From the NCBI GenBank assembly GCA_037178675.1, contig JAYMGJ010000121.1:1-64000 (forward strand): a DNA stretch of 64,000 nt. The letters are read 5' to 3'. The translations under genes and the position numbers were made by a program. The notes under the pieces were generated by a model, which saw only the letters and a program-made list of their open reading frames with translations, made no database searches and had not been told where the DNA came from. Each line of letters starts with the position of its first letter. The stretch's first letter is position 1. The stretch is from Scleroderma bovista (taxonomy: Eukaryota > Basidiomycota > Agaricomycetes > Boletales > Sclerodermataceae). Shown here piece after piece: positions 24,991-37,056 of the stretch.

Positions 24991-27900
24991 CTAAAAGAAC
25001 AGCCGCCGCCGCCGCCCAGCCTTCTCGTCCGCAATCTTCACGTGTACGTGTTTCAACGGCTCGTCGCCCCTGCACGAGCACGCATCGATACTGCGTACCC
25101 ACGCATCGCCCTCGGCATCCTCTTGATCGCTCTCACAGTCCGCATCCTCAGCTGTGTCTTCCTCGTCAGGGACATCATCGGCATCAGAGTCGGCATCATC
25201 GTCGTCCTCGTCAGAAGTGGCCCCCCTATCCGCATCCGATTCCTCCATGCAATAACACCGCTCGCCCTCGTCAAATGCCACGATGCCAGGCGCGTACCTG
25301 CGCCCGTACAGTAGCTCACCCATGGTCGTACGTGCGCAGGGATCGAAGCACAACATACGGCGAAGCGCAGGGCGTGCTTCCCGCGGAAGTAGGCGGAAGA
25401 TAGAGTTGGGGGAGGAGTGAGAGGAAGCACGGTTGCGTGCTCGTGCGGACGGCGTTGGGGATTTGCGCGGTGGTTGGAGAGAGGGCTGGGCATTTTTGGC
25501 GGCATTGACGTTCGTCTCGTTCGGTGAAGCTGCAATCGGCGCTACAGAGGAAGACAGATTGTCGGCTGTAGATGACCCAGGGATAGTAGAATTGACAGTC
25601 GTCGATGAGGTTGCAGGAGTAGGAACCGGTCTTTGCACAGGGAAAGTGAGGGCAGGTCGGGCCATCTGTGGATCAGATGGTGAACACGACGGCGCTGGGG
25701 ATGGCGAACCCGACGGGGCAGGCGAGCGAGAGCGAGCTTGAGATGGTGACTGTTGGCCAGGAAGGCGCCCCTGCGGCGATGGTGAAACACACATACACTC
25801 GACTAGCTCCCCATCTTTTGCTTTCGGTGTCTTCGCATCCTCCCTCCCTAGTACCCCATAATCGCGCACTTTCAGATCCTGCACCTGCTCAACTGCTGTC
25901 GACGAAAGCGAAGCGCTCCGCAAGGCCGGTAAACTCTCCGTTGAATGGCCCGGCCGCCCAAACTCTAGTACGCTCTTATCCATATCTGCGCCTCCCTCTG
26001 CAGTTGATGTCCTGTCTATGGATTCTCCACTGGACCGAGGAACGGGCAGCGTTGCAGTGCGCATGCCATGTCCTGGACCCAACAGAGCAACACGTGAGAG
26101 AGACCGTTGGTGCTGGTGCTGCCGACGACGCTGTTGCAACACACTAGTGGAAGCGGCGGTCGACCCCTCTTGCTCGTGGGACGAGCGCCCCTCGTTGTCC
26201 TCACACTCTCCAGCACCCTCGACATCCGCACCAGCATCGCTCTCGGATCTGCATGCATACCCGCACTGCGAGCACACGCTCGGGAACGTCCGTTCGCTCG
26301 GTGCATATGGAAAGGTACTCACGCTCGGAGGATAGCCGAAGGTGTTCACGCTCAGCGTGCTCATGAGGGACTTGGCATCGTCCAGGGCATATGGGGGCGT
26401 CGGTGCCAACGCTCGAGTTTCTGCGTGATGGACGTTATGACCATCGGACGGCTACATCCGAATCGGGAGAGGGACGTACCACCACTAGGTGAACCTGTCC
26501 TTGGCACAGCAAGTAAACTCTCCTTTCCATTGGGTGTCTCCGGCGCTGTCGACGCCTGGCCATCCTTCGTCTCGCCACTCTCCCGACATTGTCCTTGTCC
26601 AGGCACCTTGCGTCTCCTCTTCGTCTTCGTTGTGGTACGAGGAGGAACGCCAGCAGCCTTGGCTCTGGCAGCGTCGTGCGTGAGCGTGGGGTTTTCACCC
26701 TCGGCATCGATGAATGCTTTGAACGAGTTGTCCCGCTCGCGGTCGGGGACTGCCCACGGAAACCGCCGAAGCATCATGCATACCTGGTGTGCGTCAGTTC
26801 TGCCAGTCCAATGAAGTGATGAAGAACTCCACGTGACGTCATTCCGTAGAGAACAGCACGAATGAAGAAACATAACACCACACCCACGTCAACGGTCACA
26901 GCAACGCCACTGTTCCGCTCGCGTGGAACAAGTGTATTGGCCGTTGCACAACAGACACAGCCTGAACCCAAATAGATGGAGAGACGTGCAAGGTACAACC
27001 GCCAATTAGAGAAGAAAAGAAGCCGCCACATCACATGAAACCTCAATAAGTCAGACTTACGAAAATAATACCAACGCTCCATACGTCGGTCTTGCGGGGG
27101 TCGTAAGTCGAACCTGCTAGGACTTCAGGAGCAAGGTAGGGGTCGCTTCCAACGATACCCGTTGCTCTGACGAGATTGGCGTGCGTATGTGGCATGGGTG
27201 GCTGAGACCCTGCGTATCCGGAGACAACCTGGCCATTGGCGGGCTTGGTGGTAGTGGAAGAGGAGTTGGAGGTCTCGACGCCGGTTGTGTTGGAGGTAGA
27301 ACCGCCCCAGCTAGAACTGCCAGGATAGGCAAAGACGACTGCGGTTCCGAAATCGATGAGCTTGACGACGTCACCTTTGGTGAGGACGCAGTTGTCGAGC
27401 TTGAGATCTCTGTGGGCAAGACCCAGGGAGTGGAGATATGCGACGCCGTCGCAGATCTGGCGAAATACACAGTAGATCTCTGGTCTGAGCATCTTGGCGG
27501 ACATGACGACCGAGAAGAGATCGTAGGGGGCATATTCCATGATCTGGGGGGGGGTGGGGGTTAGCGATGGGAATGGGGAGTACGGGGAGAAAGGACCTCG
27601 TAGTAATGGCCGTTATCGCAGACGATGTCGACGGTCTCGATGACGTTGACATGTTTCAAGCAAGCACCGACACAAAACTCTGCACGAACTTTTTTCTCGT
27701 AGTCTCTCTCTGATTCGCCGGTGCGACGTGGTCTAAACTCCTTGACGGCATAGACTGCACCGCCTTCCTTTGCACGTGCACGAATGAGTCTGACAGTACC
27801 TCCTGCGCCCGAGCCAAGTACGCGATCCCACTTGCCGTACTTTTTTGACAGGTGAGCGTGAGTTGCAGTGGAAAGCGAAGGGGTGGGACAAGGTGGTGTT

Positions 27901-28616
27901 GCGAACTGGCCGTTGGGGGATGGGGAGGAGGGGGAATGGGGCTTTGAGGAGGGTGCGGATGAAGCAGGGGAGCCAGTGCAGATCGGGTTGGTGTTCTTGA
28001 GATGAGACTTGGGGGTTGGGTTCTTGTCCTTGCACCGTGCGGCCTTTTGGATGAAAGAGCCAAGCTTGTTCGTGTCCTGTTTGACCTGCGCTGGGGTGAT
28101 GGTCTGTGGAGAGGCGGGGGTTGTGGCCCGTTGCTGATCGCGCTGTACGGTGGCTGCGAGGACAGGGAGAGCGTGTACGACGGCCGAGGTGTCGAAATCC
28201 AGACCCCTTCGCTGGTTCTGTGGGACGAGATGTGGGTCAGTGGGGGTGTGGGGATGGGAGGACTGGGGTGAGCCATCTGAGGATGGGGAACCGACCGAGC
28301 TGGCCTGCGACGATGAGCTGTGGTCGTTGTGGGTGTGATGGTGGTGGTGGGGGATGTGGTGGTTGAGGAAGCGTTTGAGGTCGTGGAGGGGCCCCAGCTT
28401 GGTCGCTGGTGGGGCTGGCATGGCTGCGACGGGGGAGACCTTGGGGTAGAAGGAGAGTTTGTGACGGAAGCCCACGCGGGGAGGCTGCTGCGGTGCGGTG
28501 GAGGGTGGCGGGGTCGGTGTCGGCGTCGGGGGTTGTGTTGCGAGCATCCGACTGTCGAGCATCTGCATCGGACGGGCAGAGAGCATCGCGGGTGGGTCGA
28601 GGAGGAGAGGATTCAA
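24991..28616 (-). CDS. HAL/SAT4-type Ser/Thr protein kinase with long insertion
   Basis: Fungal-specific kinase of the Npr1/Hal4(Sat4)/Hal5 group; yeast members control plasma-membrane potassium and nutrient transporters. Four exons. The first (from 28616) has a Pro/Ser-rich disordered region of about 240 residues with a His tract ([11 protein letters not shown]), then the kinase N-lobe: [20 protein letters not shown] and [10 protein letters not shown] with the ATP-binding Lys. The second exon carries [20 protein letters not shown] and IDFGTA with the catalytic and metal-binding Asp, and [20 protein letters not shown]. The third continues [20 protein letters not shown]. The conserved end of the domain ([20 protein letters not shown]) appears only near 25400, so roughly 400 low-complexity residues separate it from the rest. 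An acidic stretch with Asp and Glu runs follows, then a short basic C-terminus ending at RRRRLFF. Confidence 0.87.
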
Positions 28617-30430
28617 AAGCGTCTCCTCCCCATTCCGACTTCCTTATCAGGTCTCGGTCCGACCCTTCCCTGCCGTTATCAATCGACTTAACCCCCCCAC
28701 GTCCGCGTTTAGTCTTCAGCCAAGCCGTCTCGTGCAAGCCAAGTCTCTCACCCGAACTTCTTCCGTCGGAATCTTCTGTGCTTGTTTCTTGGCCCATGGC
28801 TGCTCAACTTGATTCCGATGAGTCGGACAGCTGCTCATCCACTCTGACAATGCCTAGCCACGTCTATTCATAGCCTCTGCGCTGAGTAAGGATGCACGAC
28901 CTGCAGAATTATCGCATCAGATTGTGTCACGTCGATCCATTCGTCTTCGTTACCGATCAGCATCCCTGTGCCGCCCACAGAGAACAGACGCTCAGTACCA
29001 GTGTTGGCGACGAGCCAGACCCGGTACTTTCCGCTAGGGTCGTTTTCAGGGCTATCCATGATTGAAACGCCCCAGACCATCACGACAATGCAATGCAATC
29101 TATGGCAATGTAACTAGCTGTGGTACACTCACCGGTGGCTGTGCTCCTTCTCTCACTCGCCTCCGAGTTTCCAGCCTTCTGTAATGTATGTATGTACAAC
29201 GGCGCCCGAGGGAAGGACTTGGCTGTCTTGCACAATGAACTTGGCGTGCATATATTACGACCGCGGTGTCTGTGCCAATCCCCATTCGAATGGATTTCGT
29301 TTGTACGTACCAAGTCTACTTCCGACAGCGTATTACTCCTTGGCTTACTGGGAGCTTAATCCCTCGAGTGGCGGGTGATGTCATCCACCACAGACCTCCT
29401 CGTACGTAAACTGCGCACTTTTGCTAGTATGCCGCCGGCGTTGCATGTACATAGCCTTGGTATTGCTGCACACAGCTCTCAACACAGCGCACGAGTGATT
29501 AAAGCCGTCCAGTGGCCGCTTTCCCAGCATCGATGCAGATGTCCTTGAGCTGTTTGAGATCTCAATTGTATTCATCCGGACATCTCGCATCTTCGACGTG
29601 TCTACTGTAAGAACATGTTGATTTCCTGCCTCCCACCGCCAAGCCGAGGAAAATGTCGAGACAGTGAGGCTTCGATCTCGGAGCTTGGAGTGCAAAGAAC
29701 GTAAGGCGGTGGCGAATTGTGAGTGGTCAAACGGTGCTTATTTTCACATGTGGGGGCCCTGCAAGGTTTTTCCGAGGCTGTAACAAAGAGGAAACAATGG
29801 GACCACCAAACTCATAGTGGCACGGCCGGTAGGCTACTATGCTATTCTACCACACATCCAAACGGATGCGCACAGTATACTCACCAAGTCGTCACGAGCC
29901 CATGATGCTAATCAGCCCCGCATTGTGTTGTACGTGTACATACAACTAATTTACGTACACCACCGCGTTAGAGTTCCAACCTTAAACATTAGGCCAGCAA
30001 GTTACCTATCCAGGCTTGGGCCCCTCTCGTACTTGAGGCAGCCAATGACCACGTACACGGTGGAGATGGAAATCTAGAACACATGTATACGTCCCGTATC
30101 GGGGGTAAGTCGTCAAACGGATAGTTCATCCCGCAGTGATCGGTCGTAATGAGTGTAACGGGACAACGGTATCAAGGCGACAGCTGCGGACTCGCGTCTT
30201 CCTGCTTCAAGTAGTGCATTCAGTTGATCTATGATGCGTCAGGCATCATCTCTACTTGAGCAAGTGAGCATAATACCATCTACATGGATACAGACAAACA
30301 CGTCCAGACAGTGAATACCCTAGCATATGCATCCTGTAGCAATATACATACCAGCGATCACCGGATTCAAACTGCGGTTGAGCCACAGACCACAGCTAAC
30401 CATCGCACCACTCCACTGGGGCACGCCTGC
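28617..30430. other. Intergenic stretch of 1.8 kb between kinase and PRP28
   Basis: Holds the kinase promoter and the 3' flank of PRP28. One minus-strand frame is described separately (28868-29059). The rest shows short frames only; no RNA gene or known repeat was recognised. Confidence 0.5.
28868..29059 (-). CDS. Doubtful small hypothetical protein
   Basis: A 63-codon frame starting MDSPENDPSGKYRVWLVANT and continuing with a Gly- and Asp-rich stretch (GGTGMLIGNEDEWIDVTQ). The composition looks protein-like, but no family is recognised and it may be one exon of a larger gene or chance. It lies about 250 bases upstream of the kinase start on the same strand, so it could also be an exon of the 5' leader. 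Confidence 0.25.
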   Translation of the reverse strand: MDSPENDPSGKYRVWLVANTGTERLFSVGGTGMLIGNEDEWIDVTQSDAIILQVVHPYSAQRL

Positions 30431-33400
30431 TTACTCAACTTCTTCCACCTCCCGCTTCCGCTTCATTTCTCGTGATACCTTGTGCTGGGCGGCCTCGTGA
30501 CGGGCGAGCTCCAATGGAACCTTGGACACCGGGGACTTGGCAATTTCTGTAGATGGGCACATAGTGCACGAAAGGAAGAAATCGGAGTTAGTGCGTTGGT
30601 TCCTCGAAACTACGAATGATCGGAGAAAAAGAAAGACGGGGCGCAAGTGCAAGATCAAAAGCGGAGGGAAAGAAGATACGGGAAATAGCGTGTAGATAAA
30701 CGGGGAGAGGATCAAATGAATGAAGATGTCAACGGGGTGTATGGCTCGTCACATCGGTGGCGTGACAGTGATAAGAAACGAAGTATACAGAAAGCGGGGT
30801 AAAGGTGGTAACGTGGCCGCATCACAAACACATGCGCAGATGTGAGGACAGAATGAGGCAACGCATCCCGAAAGCAGGGATTCGGCGCTGGGGTGCGGGG
30901 AAACCTGCGAATAACATGTGGGATAGACGATGATTATACGTCGGGTAGTCGCCAGCACCTCAGATGGAAATTCTCCCGTACTTGCCCGACAACAGGGTCC
31001 GCCCAGGACGAGGAAGGATGTCATAACCACCACGCCAAAAGCCAAGTAAAACGAAAACATAACGAAAATCAGATAGACGAGAAAACAGGAAACAAATGCC
31101 GACACCACATGACCCACATAGAAGGGTTAGAACATCACTTCGACAACTGCGTTGCACCCTCACCCCTGCCCTTAGCAATAATTGCAGGTGGGAAATCAAA
31201 ACCCAACGGCCACAAATGGCTAGGGGAGCAGAAGGGATGTAAAGATGAACGTTAGAACAAAATTGGATCGTGGAAACAGAAGGGTGGGCATGATAGCTGA
31301 CCACAACTGCGCAGCACATGAGCGCATCTTCCTACGGAGACAGCTGTCGCCAATGCACCGGGACATTTCTTCTGCAGACGACGTAGTAGAGAGCCCTGCT
31401 TTGTTTGGGTGGTGAAAGCGGCTAGGACAATAAAGGCATGGGTCATAATGACCACTGGTGCCACTCTAGACCGCCACTCAAGCGTCGCCAATGGCAAGAT
31501 GAATAGGAGGAACAACCCGGAAGATCGCAAAAGTTGATGCCCGGGCTCTTCCGAAAGCAATAAGACAGGCCAGGAATGAAGGATCCAAAAACAAGGGTAG
31601 TGTAATGGAAATTTGACACCCGTAGGAGAAACTCGAAAGAAGCGCAGAGGATTTAGAGACGGAAGCGCACAGAACGAAAGAAAAATGAAAGGTGACAACG
31701 AAGACCCCGGGTCCAAAAAGGTTGTTGAAGGGACCAATTAAAATGTGGAACCCACCTTGCTTCAAATCGTACCTGCCAAAATGGTTCAGCGTTAGAAATG
31801 GGTATCTCGACAGGTAGAAAGGCACATACATAACCTCGTCGTCGTCATTTGTCAGGAACGTAATCGCAGCACCCTTCTTTCCGGCACGACCAGTACGACC
31901 TACAACAGATTGTGAGAGGATGCACCAAGAGCAGCTCATCAACTTACCAATACGATGCACATATGCCTCAATAGTACTTGCCATTTGGTAATTGATGACG
32001 AGACTGACATCTTGGACATCTATACCACGCCCAGCAAGGTCAGTGGCAACCAGAACATGAGCATCGCCTGAACGGAGAGATTGCAACGAGGCCTCCCGCT
32101 GCTCTTGCGTTTTGCCTGAATGTAAGGTGGAAGTAGACCACTGCATATTGGTTAGCAGTCCGGGTCGATTAACTGACAGGGAGGACACGCACTCCTGCAC
32201 GCGATAAATCCTTGGCAACCATATCTGCTGTCTTCTTCTGATTGACGAAAACAATAATCGGCGCAGGGTACTTCTCGAGGATCTCCAACATTCGTTGCCT
32301 GTGACAACAGTGATCAGCTGATACTCAAATGTTCACAACATGCTTTACCTCTTTTTCTCGTCGCCAATAACAAACTCGACATTTTGCTCGACAGTGTCGA
32401 CAGCCCTTCCAGCCTCACCAATCGTAATAGTGGCTGGTCGCTTCAAATATTTTCTTGCTAGACGTTCTACGGCAGGAGGCATCGTTGCTGAGAATAATGT
32501 TGTCACCCTCGAGCGACCTTTGTTCTTTGAATTTCCATTCTCCCCGTCTACATCCATTGCATTCTCTTGCACGTTGTTTTCCTCTCCTTGCAGCATGTCG
32601 GAGGGAAGTTTGTCTAGGATGAAGAGTAAGTCTGCTTCAAAGCCCAGATGTACCATCCGATCAGCTTCATCCATGACAATGTAGCGGCACTGAGAAAGAA
32701 CGATGACATGTCGCTCTATGACGTCCTTCAGACGACCCGGAGTCGCAATAATGATTTCGGCACCCTCGCGAAGGTTAAATTGTTGTTCTTCTACAGCGCG
32801 CTAATGAAAAAAAGGTGGATCAGCATGTTGGAAAGCTGCCCGAAAGAGTTACTTACCCCACCAACAATAGAGACACATCGGAAACCTAGTGGCCCCGCAA
32901 ACTTGCGGGTCTCTGCCTCAATCTGTTGGGCCAACTCACGGGTGGGGGCAAGAATAAGTGCGTATGGTCCAAGATGGCGGTTATCATCAGTAAACGTAGG
33001 GAGGTTAGAAATGAAGGTGAGCATCGGTATGACAAATGCAGCGGTCTTTCCGGAACCTAGGAATACGAATCAGAGAAAAGGGTGGCCATTTATGATCTCT
33101 GCATACCAGTCTCCGCAATGCCTATGATGTCACGGTTTTGCAATCCAATAGGAATAGCTTGCCGCTGAATAGCAGAAGGTTCCTTGTATCCTATCTTTTC
33201 AATGACATCCAAGATGATTTGTGGAATGTCCGACTCGGACCATGAGCGAAGTGGGTGAGGAATAGATCCACCTGAGAGCAGCGTCTCAAAATAGTACCGG
33301 AATCAAGGAGAGGCCTACCTCGTGTAGCAATGCTGAAATCCTCTCTAAATATCCGCCAGTCTCTGTCTTTCATTTCATTCAATGGCTTCTCTGACCAATG

Positions 33401-34344
33401 ACGCTCATCAATGCCGCTCTTGGCTGCTTTCCGTCGCTCAATCGCATCAGCCAAGTTCGCATGGCTGGCTCTTCCAGACATCGAAGAACCTCCGTCATCC
33501 ATACCACCGACCCGACCACGCCCAAACATCACCTGTGCACCTTGTCTATTGGCACCTGCAGCAATGGGGGAATCTGACGTAAGAGTATCTTCCTCTTCTG
33601 CCCAGTCGAAGACGAATTTCCTGTCATTCATCTTGCGGATCTTTCGTTTTTTGTTTGTAACACCAAGGTAGCGGTCTCGTACTGCCGTGAGGTCGGATTC
33701 GGTCATCGGGGGAACATATGTCGAGGCGGACTCTGTTAGGGATTCATTTGGTGTGCTCTGTGAGGGATTGGGTACAGGTGTTGGTGCAGAACTTGCCGGC
33801 GTTGCAGATGAAGACTTTAGTCGATCTGCACGCGGGCCAGTCGGAACATTTTCAAAGCCATTCTTGTGTTGCTGGGAAGCCTGAGGGTGGGCGCGACGGT
33901 CATCCTTACCTCTTGCGTCTCGTCGACCATAGCGACTATCCTTCTCCGGGTGTCCATAACGATCAGTGTCATCAACTGCGAAAATAAATTAGCGAGTTGC
34001 GTGTAACGTTGAGACCGTGCTTACATCGAGCGCTCCCGCTACCATACCGTGAAGTACGGTCCCTTTCTCGTTCGTGCTGGCGGACTTCTTCCGCTTCACG
34101 CTCTAGCACCTCCTTGTCTCGTTTTGTCCTCTCCTCCCGTTCGCGTTGTTCTTTGAGTTCGGCCGCCCGTCTGGCAATAGCAAGCTTGGCACGCTCCTCC
34201 TTGGAAAGGAATTTGGGCTATAGAACATACTTTAGTACACAGACTACAAGTATATCTCGAGCTCACCTTTGCAGCCGCCTCCCTCTCTTCCTTCTGCTTC
34301 TGCAGCAGGGATTCGATAGACAACGGCTCAGCTTTCCCAGCCAT
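30431..34344 (-). CDS. PRP28: Pre-mRNA splicing DEAD-box helicase PRP28 (DDX23)
   Basis: Spliceosomal RNA helicase that unwinds U1 snRNA from the 5' splice site so that U6 can bind. The start [20 protein letters not shown] is typical. A long charged N-terminal region (rich in Lys, Arg and Glu) precedes the helicase core. Core motifs are visible in order: Q-motif in [19 protein letters not shown], motif [13 protein letters not shown], Ia [40 protein letters not shown], and in the second lobe [19 protein letters not shown] and [19 protein letters not shown]. The C-terminus [20 protein letters not shown] matches the family and stops at 30431. The last intron is exceptional: about 1.2 kb (30547-31755). 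All motifs are intact. Confidence 0.93.
30547..31755 (-). other. 1.2-kb last intron of PRP28
   Basis: The penultimate exon ends TACGATTTGAAGCAAG followed by gtgggttcc; the last exon begins after cccatctacag with AAATTGCCAAGTCCCCGG. The junction gives [16 protein letters not shown] in frame, and both sides match PRP28. All other introns in the window are about 45-120 bases. Minus-strand frames inside (for instance 31252-31737) carry no recognisable family. The intron may hold an unrecognised element or non-coding RNA; I see no terminal inverted repeats by eye. Confidence 0.75.
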
Positions 34345-34483
34345 GTCGTCACTCAGCAACTTTGGCTTGTGAGTTTGTGAGTCCCCCTGTGGTCACGTGA
34401 TTTATTGTATGTCAGAACAACGCCAGTCGAGGCCAACGCCGGACTCGCTGCCCACGTCGATTTGTAGCGATTGAGCCATCGCT
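34345..34483. promoter_or_regulatory. Divergent promoter between PRP28 and EF-hand-like gene
   Basis: Only 139 bases separate two divergent start codons. The two genes must share regulatory sequence in this space; I see no clear TATA box. Confidence 0.5.
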
Positions 34484-35258
34484 ATGCCCTTCCCGATGGC
34501 CTCCGTGGCGGAAAAGGAAAACAATGACTCTGACTTGCGCGTGCAATCTCCACGCCCTGGCACGCCAGAGCCTTCCTCGAGACAGGGCAGAAGGAACACT
34601 CAGCCAGACGCGCAGTTGCTCGATGACGATGGCACGATCTCGGAAAAGGTGATTCTCCCTTTTAGCTTACTCCGTGGTGTTATCTTATATGTTGTGAGTA
34701 GCTTGAAGCATGTCTTAAACACATTTTTACGAAGTATTGTACACCCGCCCCTCCCGATTCAGCTCATGGAGGACAGTCTCTTCTCACACCACCTGAAGGC
34801 GCATACCTCACCCCAAGTGGCCTTGATTTTTGGGCTCGCGACACCAATGGTGCCCCGTTTTCACAGGAGACGAAGGATGAGTTGATCGAATTCCTTGATG
34901 TAACTGATGATGGAGGTCTCACGTACGTGCTCGCGCCGCCGTACACGTTCCACATCGACTGATTGATTTGTATTGTCAGTTTGAAAGGCTTTATGCAAAT
35001 CTATCAGCTCCAAACTGAGAACGACGAAGAAGAAACTTGGAGAGACTTGGTATGTTGGGTGCCGCACTGCAGATTCGCTGTAATCTAATCGACTTTCAGT
35101 CTTGTCACGGATTCGATCGCACACTCACACTCGTGTCTACACGCCGTGAGGATGAATTGGAACAGCACCCAACCGGTGATCCTACATCCGTTCCTCATTT
35201 GGTCGACACACCATCTTCATGTACGTTTTCCAATCAGATTCAGCAGTCCATATTCTGA
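34484..35258 (+). CDS. Small EF-hand-like protein, possibly truncated
   Basis: Four exons (34484-34648, 34777-34922, 34980-35049, 35100-35258) join in frame to about 179 residues. After a disordered N-terminus, the middle exons give PPEGAYLTPSGLDFWARDTN, ETKDELIEFLDVTDDGGLTL and FMQIYQLQTENDEEETWRDL. The segment DVTDDGGLTLKG has the spacing of an EF-hand loop (Asp, Thr, Asp, Gly, Leu), but the last position is Gly instead of Glu, so calcium binding is doubtful. The exact family is not known to me; EF-hand-like segments of this kind occur in larger fungal proteins, so this may be the front of a gene whose remainder decayed in the 1.8 kb downstream. Confidence 0.55.
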
Positions 35259-37056
35259 GTTCTTGGTGCCCCTATGTGTTGTCCCACAAGCAGAGCTACT
35301 ATCCCGTATAATGCGCGTTCTCGTATTTCTACCTTGGAAATCCTTGGTATCACGTCCTCGATGTCTGCATTCGGTCATATAACACCGATTTACAAGGGGG
35401 GACTCATTTACCGAAGAGACTGATGCAGATCAAATCAGCTTATACGTACTTGCTGTACACGCGACACCTCATACCTGATCATTGGAAAGCTATGTGGGAT
35501 TTCGATTGCACATCGCTTTTATCCAGCCTGGCAGATTTATGTCCCAGAGGTGAGTGGCATCTGTTATAAATTTTTCTCTGCAGTTCCGACTATTGGATGA
35601 GAGCTGTTAAGTCGCCAAGCTTGCTTTCCGACTCCAGCACGTCTTTATCTCGTATCGCTACCAGGGTTCCATTATGAACCGACTTCCACACTTAGTGCGT
35701 TCCTCTTGCTAAGTATTTCGGGACCGCCGTCTGTACGGGAACTGATCGGGTATCTGCTTCACTCGATCCTGGGATGTATAAGTACGTCACTGGTGCCTCA
35801 TCTCTCTGCTGCCCCTGTGGATGTCCAGGTTTAGTCGTACGTGATTACTTTTCTCCATACTCTCCTGAAAGAAGAACATTCGATCCGATGAGGAGCCATC
35901 CTTACTCCTCGGTGTTCTGAACTGGCTCCTTCACCCAGACCCTTGTGGATTCATCACATGAAGGATGTTGATCTCTCCTCACTATGTTATATTTGCTGGT
36001 ACAGGAGTGTATGAAGTTCCCAATCTTAGTCTGTTTCAGTGACTGGGACAACTCATGTCGCTATGTCTTGATTGTGCAACGGTGTTCGGGACCGGATGTT
36101 TGAAGGTGTTGATGAGATATGACTGCTGAAATGACGCAACTGTCACGCACGAGCAGGTATTCAATTACTTGAGCGGATGTTGACCTCATACTGCATACCT
36201 CATCCCTTCTCAGCAGATGTCACCCGGAATTAAGATGAGCCGTCTCGGCATAGCGCTCGAGGCTTACCTTGTGTACTATAAACATTAGTGAGTACTCTTC
36301 TACTCTTTTAATGCATAAACATCTAACACGAAGGATCGTTAGTGTGTGAAACCGAGATTATTGATATGCGAGGTTCTTTCATGGATGCACTCCGAGGACT
36401 ATTATGTCCTGGATTAAGCTCCAGGGGAACAGGAGACACTGCCGTAAGAACTTGACAGGTGAGCTGAGCTTAATCCTGTTTACTGGCGCTCTTAGTCACC
36501 GAGTATGTTATTTCAGAACCTCAGCCTCAACATCTTCCACTCGGTTGTTACATGGTTTAAAGAAATAGTATGGCATTGTGGCAATCAAAGATTACTGATG
36601 GCGTTTCTCCCATAGAACCAAGGTCCCAAACCATCATTCCAGTTTAAAATGAAGCTTATCATGGAGGTGCTTGTCATACGATTGTCCGTGGCCTCACGTA
36701 CCCACCCAAGCACATCGGTTTTTTGGTTCCTGCTATTACACATTTGCACCCAATCAGGTGTACTGGAAGACCCTTTAGGCGACACGGGGAGTACTCGTTA
36801 AAGGAAAACTGACAACCACCATGACCAATGTACGTATTGAACGCCCATTCAAATCTCCCAGTGCGTCACCACAGTGACATCCCACATCCAGCTGATAACG
36901 ACCGCAAACCAATTGGAGAAACTGTCAACGTCTGTCAGAGGCCCCAGGCATACCTGCATCCCCACGCGTGACTTCCCTGGGCATTGGCTCATTGTAAAGC
37001 CTGACACATATAAGGGGCCAAGTGAGAGGCTGGATTAAGCAGATTCCAACACCCCA
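35259..37056. other. Gene-poor stretch of 1.8 kb
   Basis: No frame beyond about 70 codons, many stops, no recognisable domain. It may hold decayed coding sequence related to the EF-hand-like gene upstream, but I could not align it to anything. Confidence 0.45.

Noticed and set aside
28320..28873. Gly/Trp-rich plus-strand frames over the kinase N-terminus
   Set aside because: Complement of the Pro/His/Ser-rich first exon of the kinase gene.
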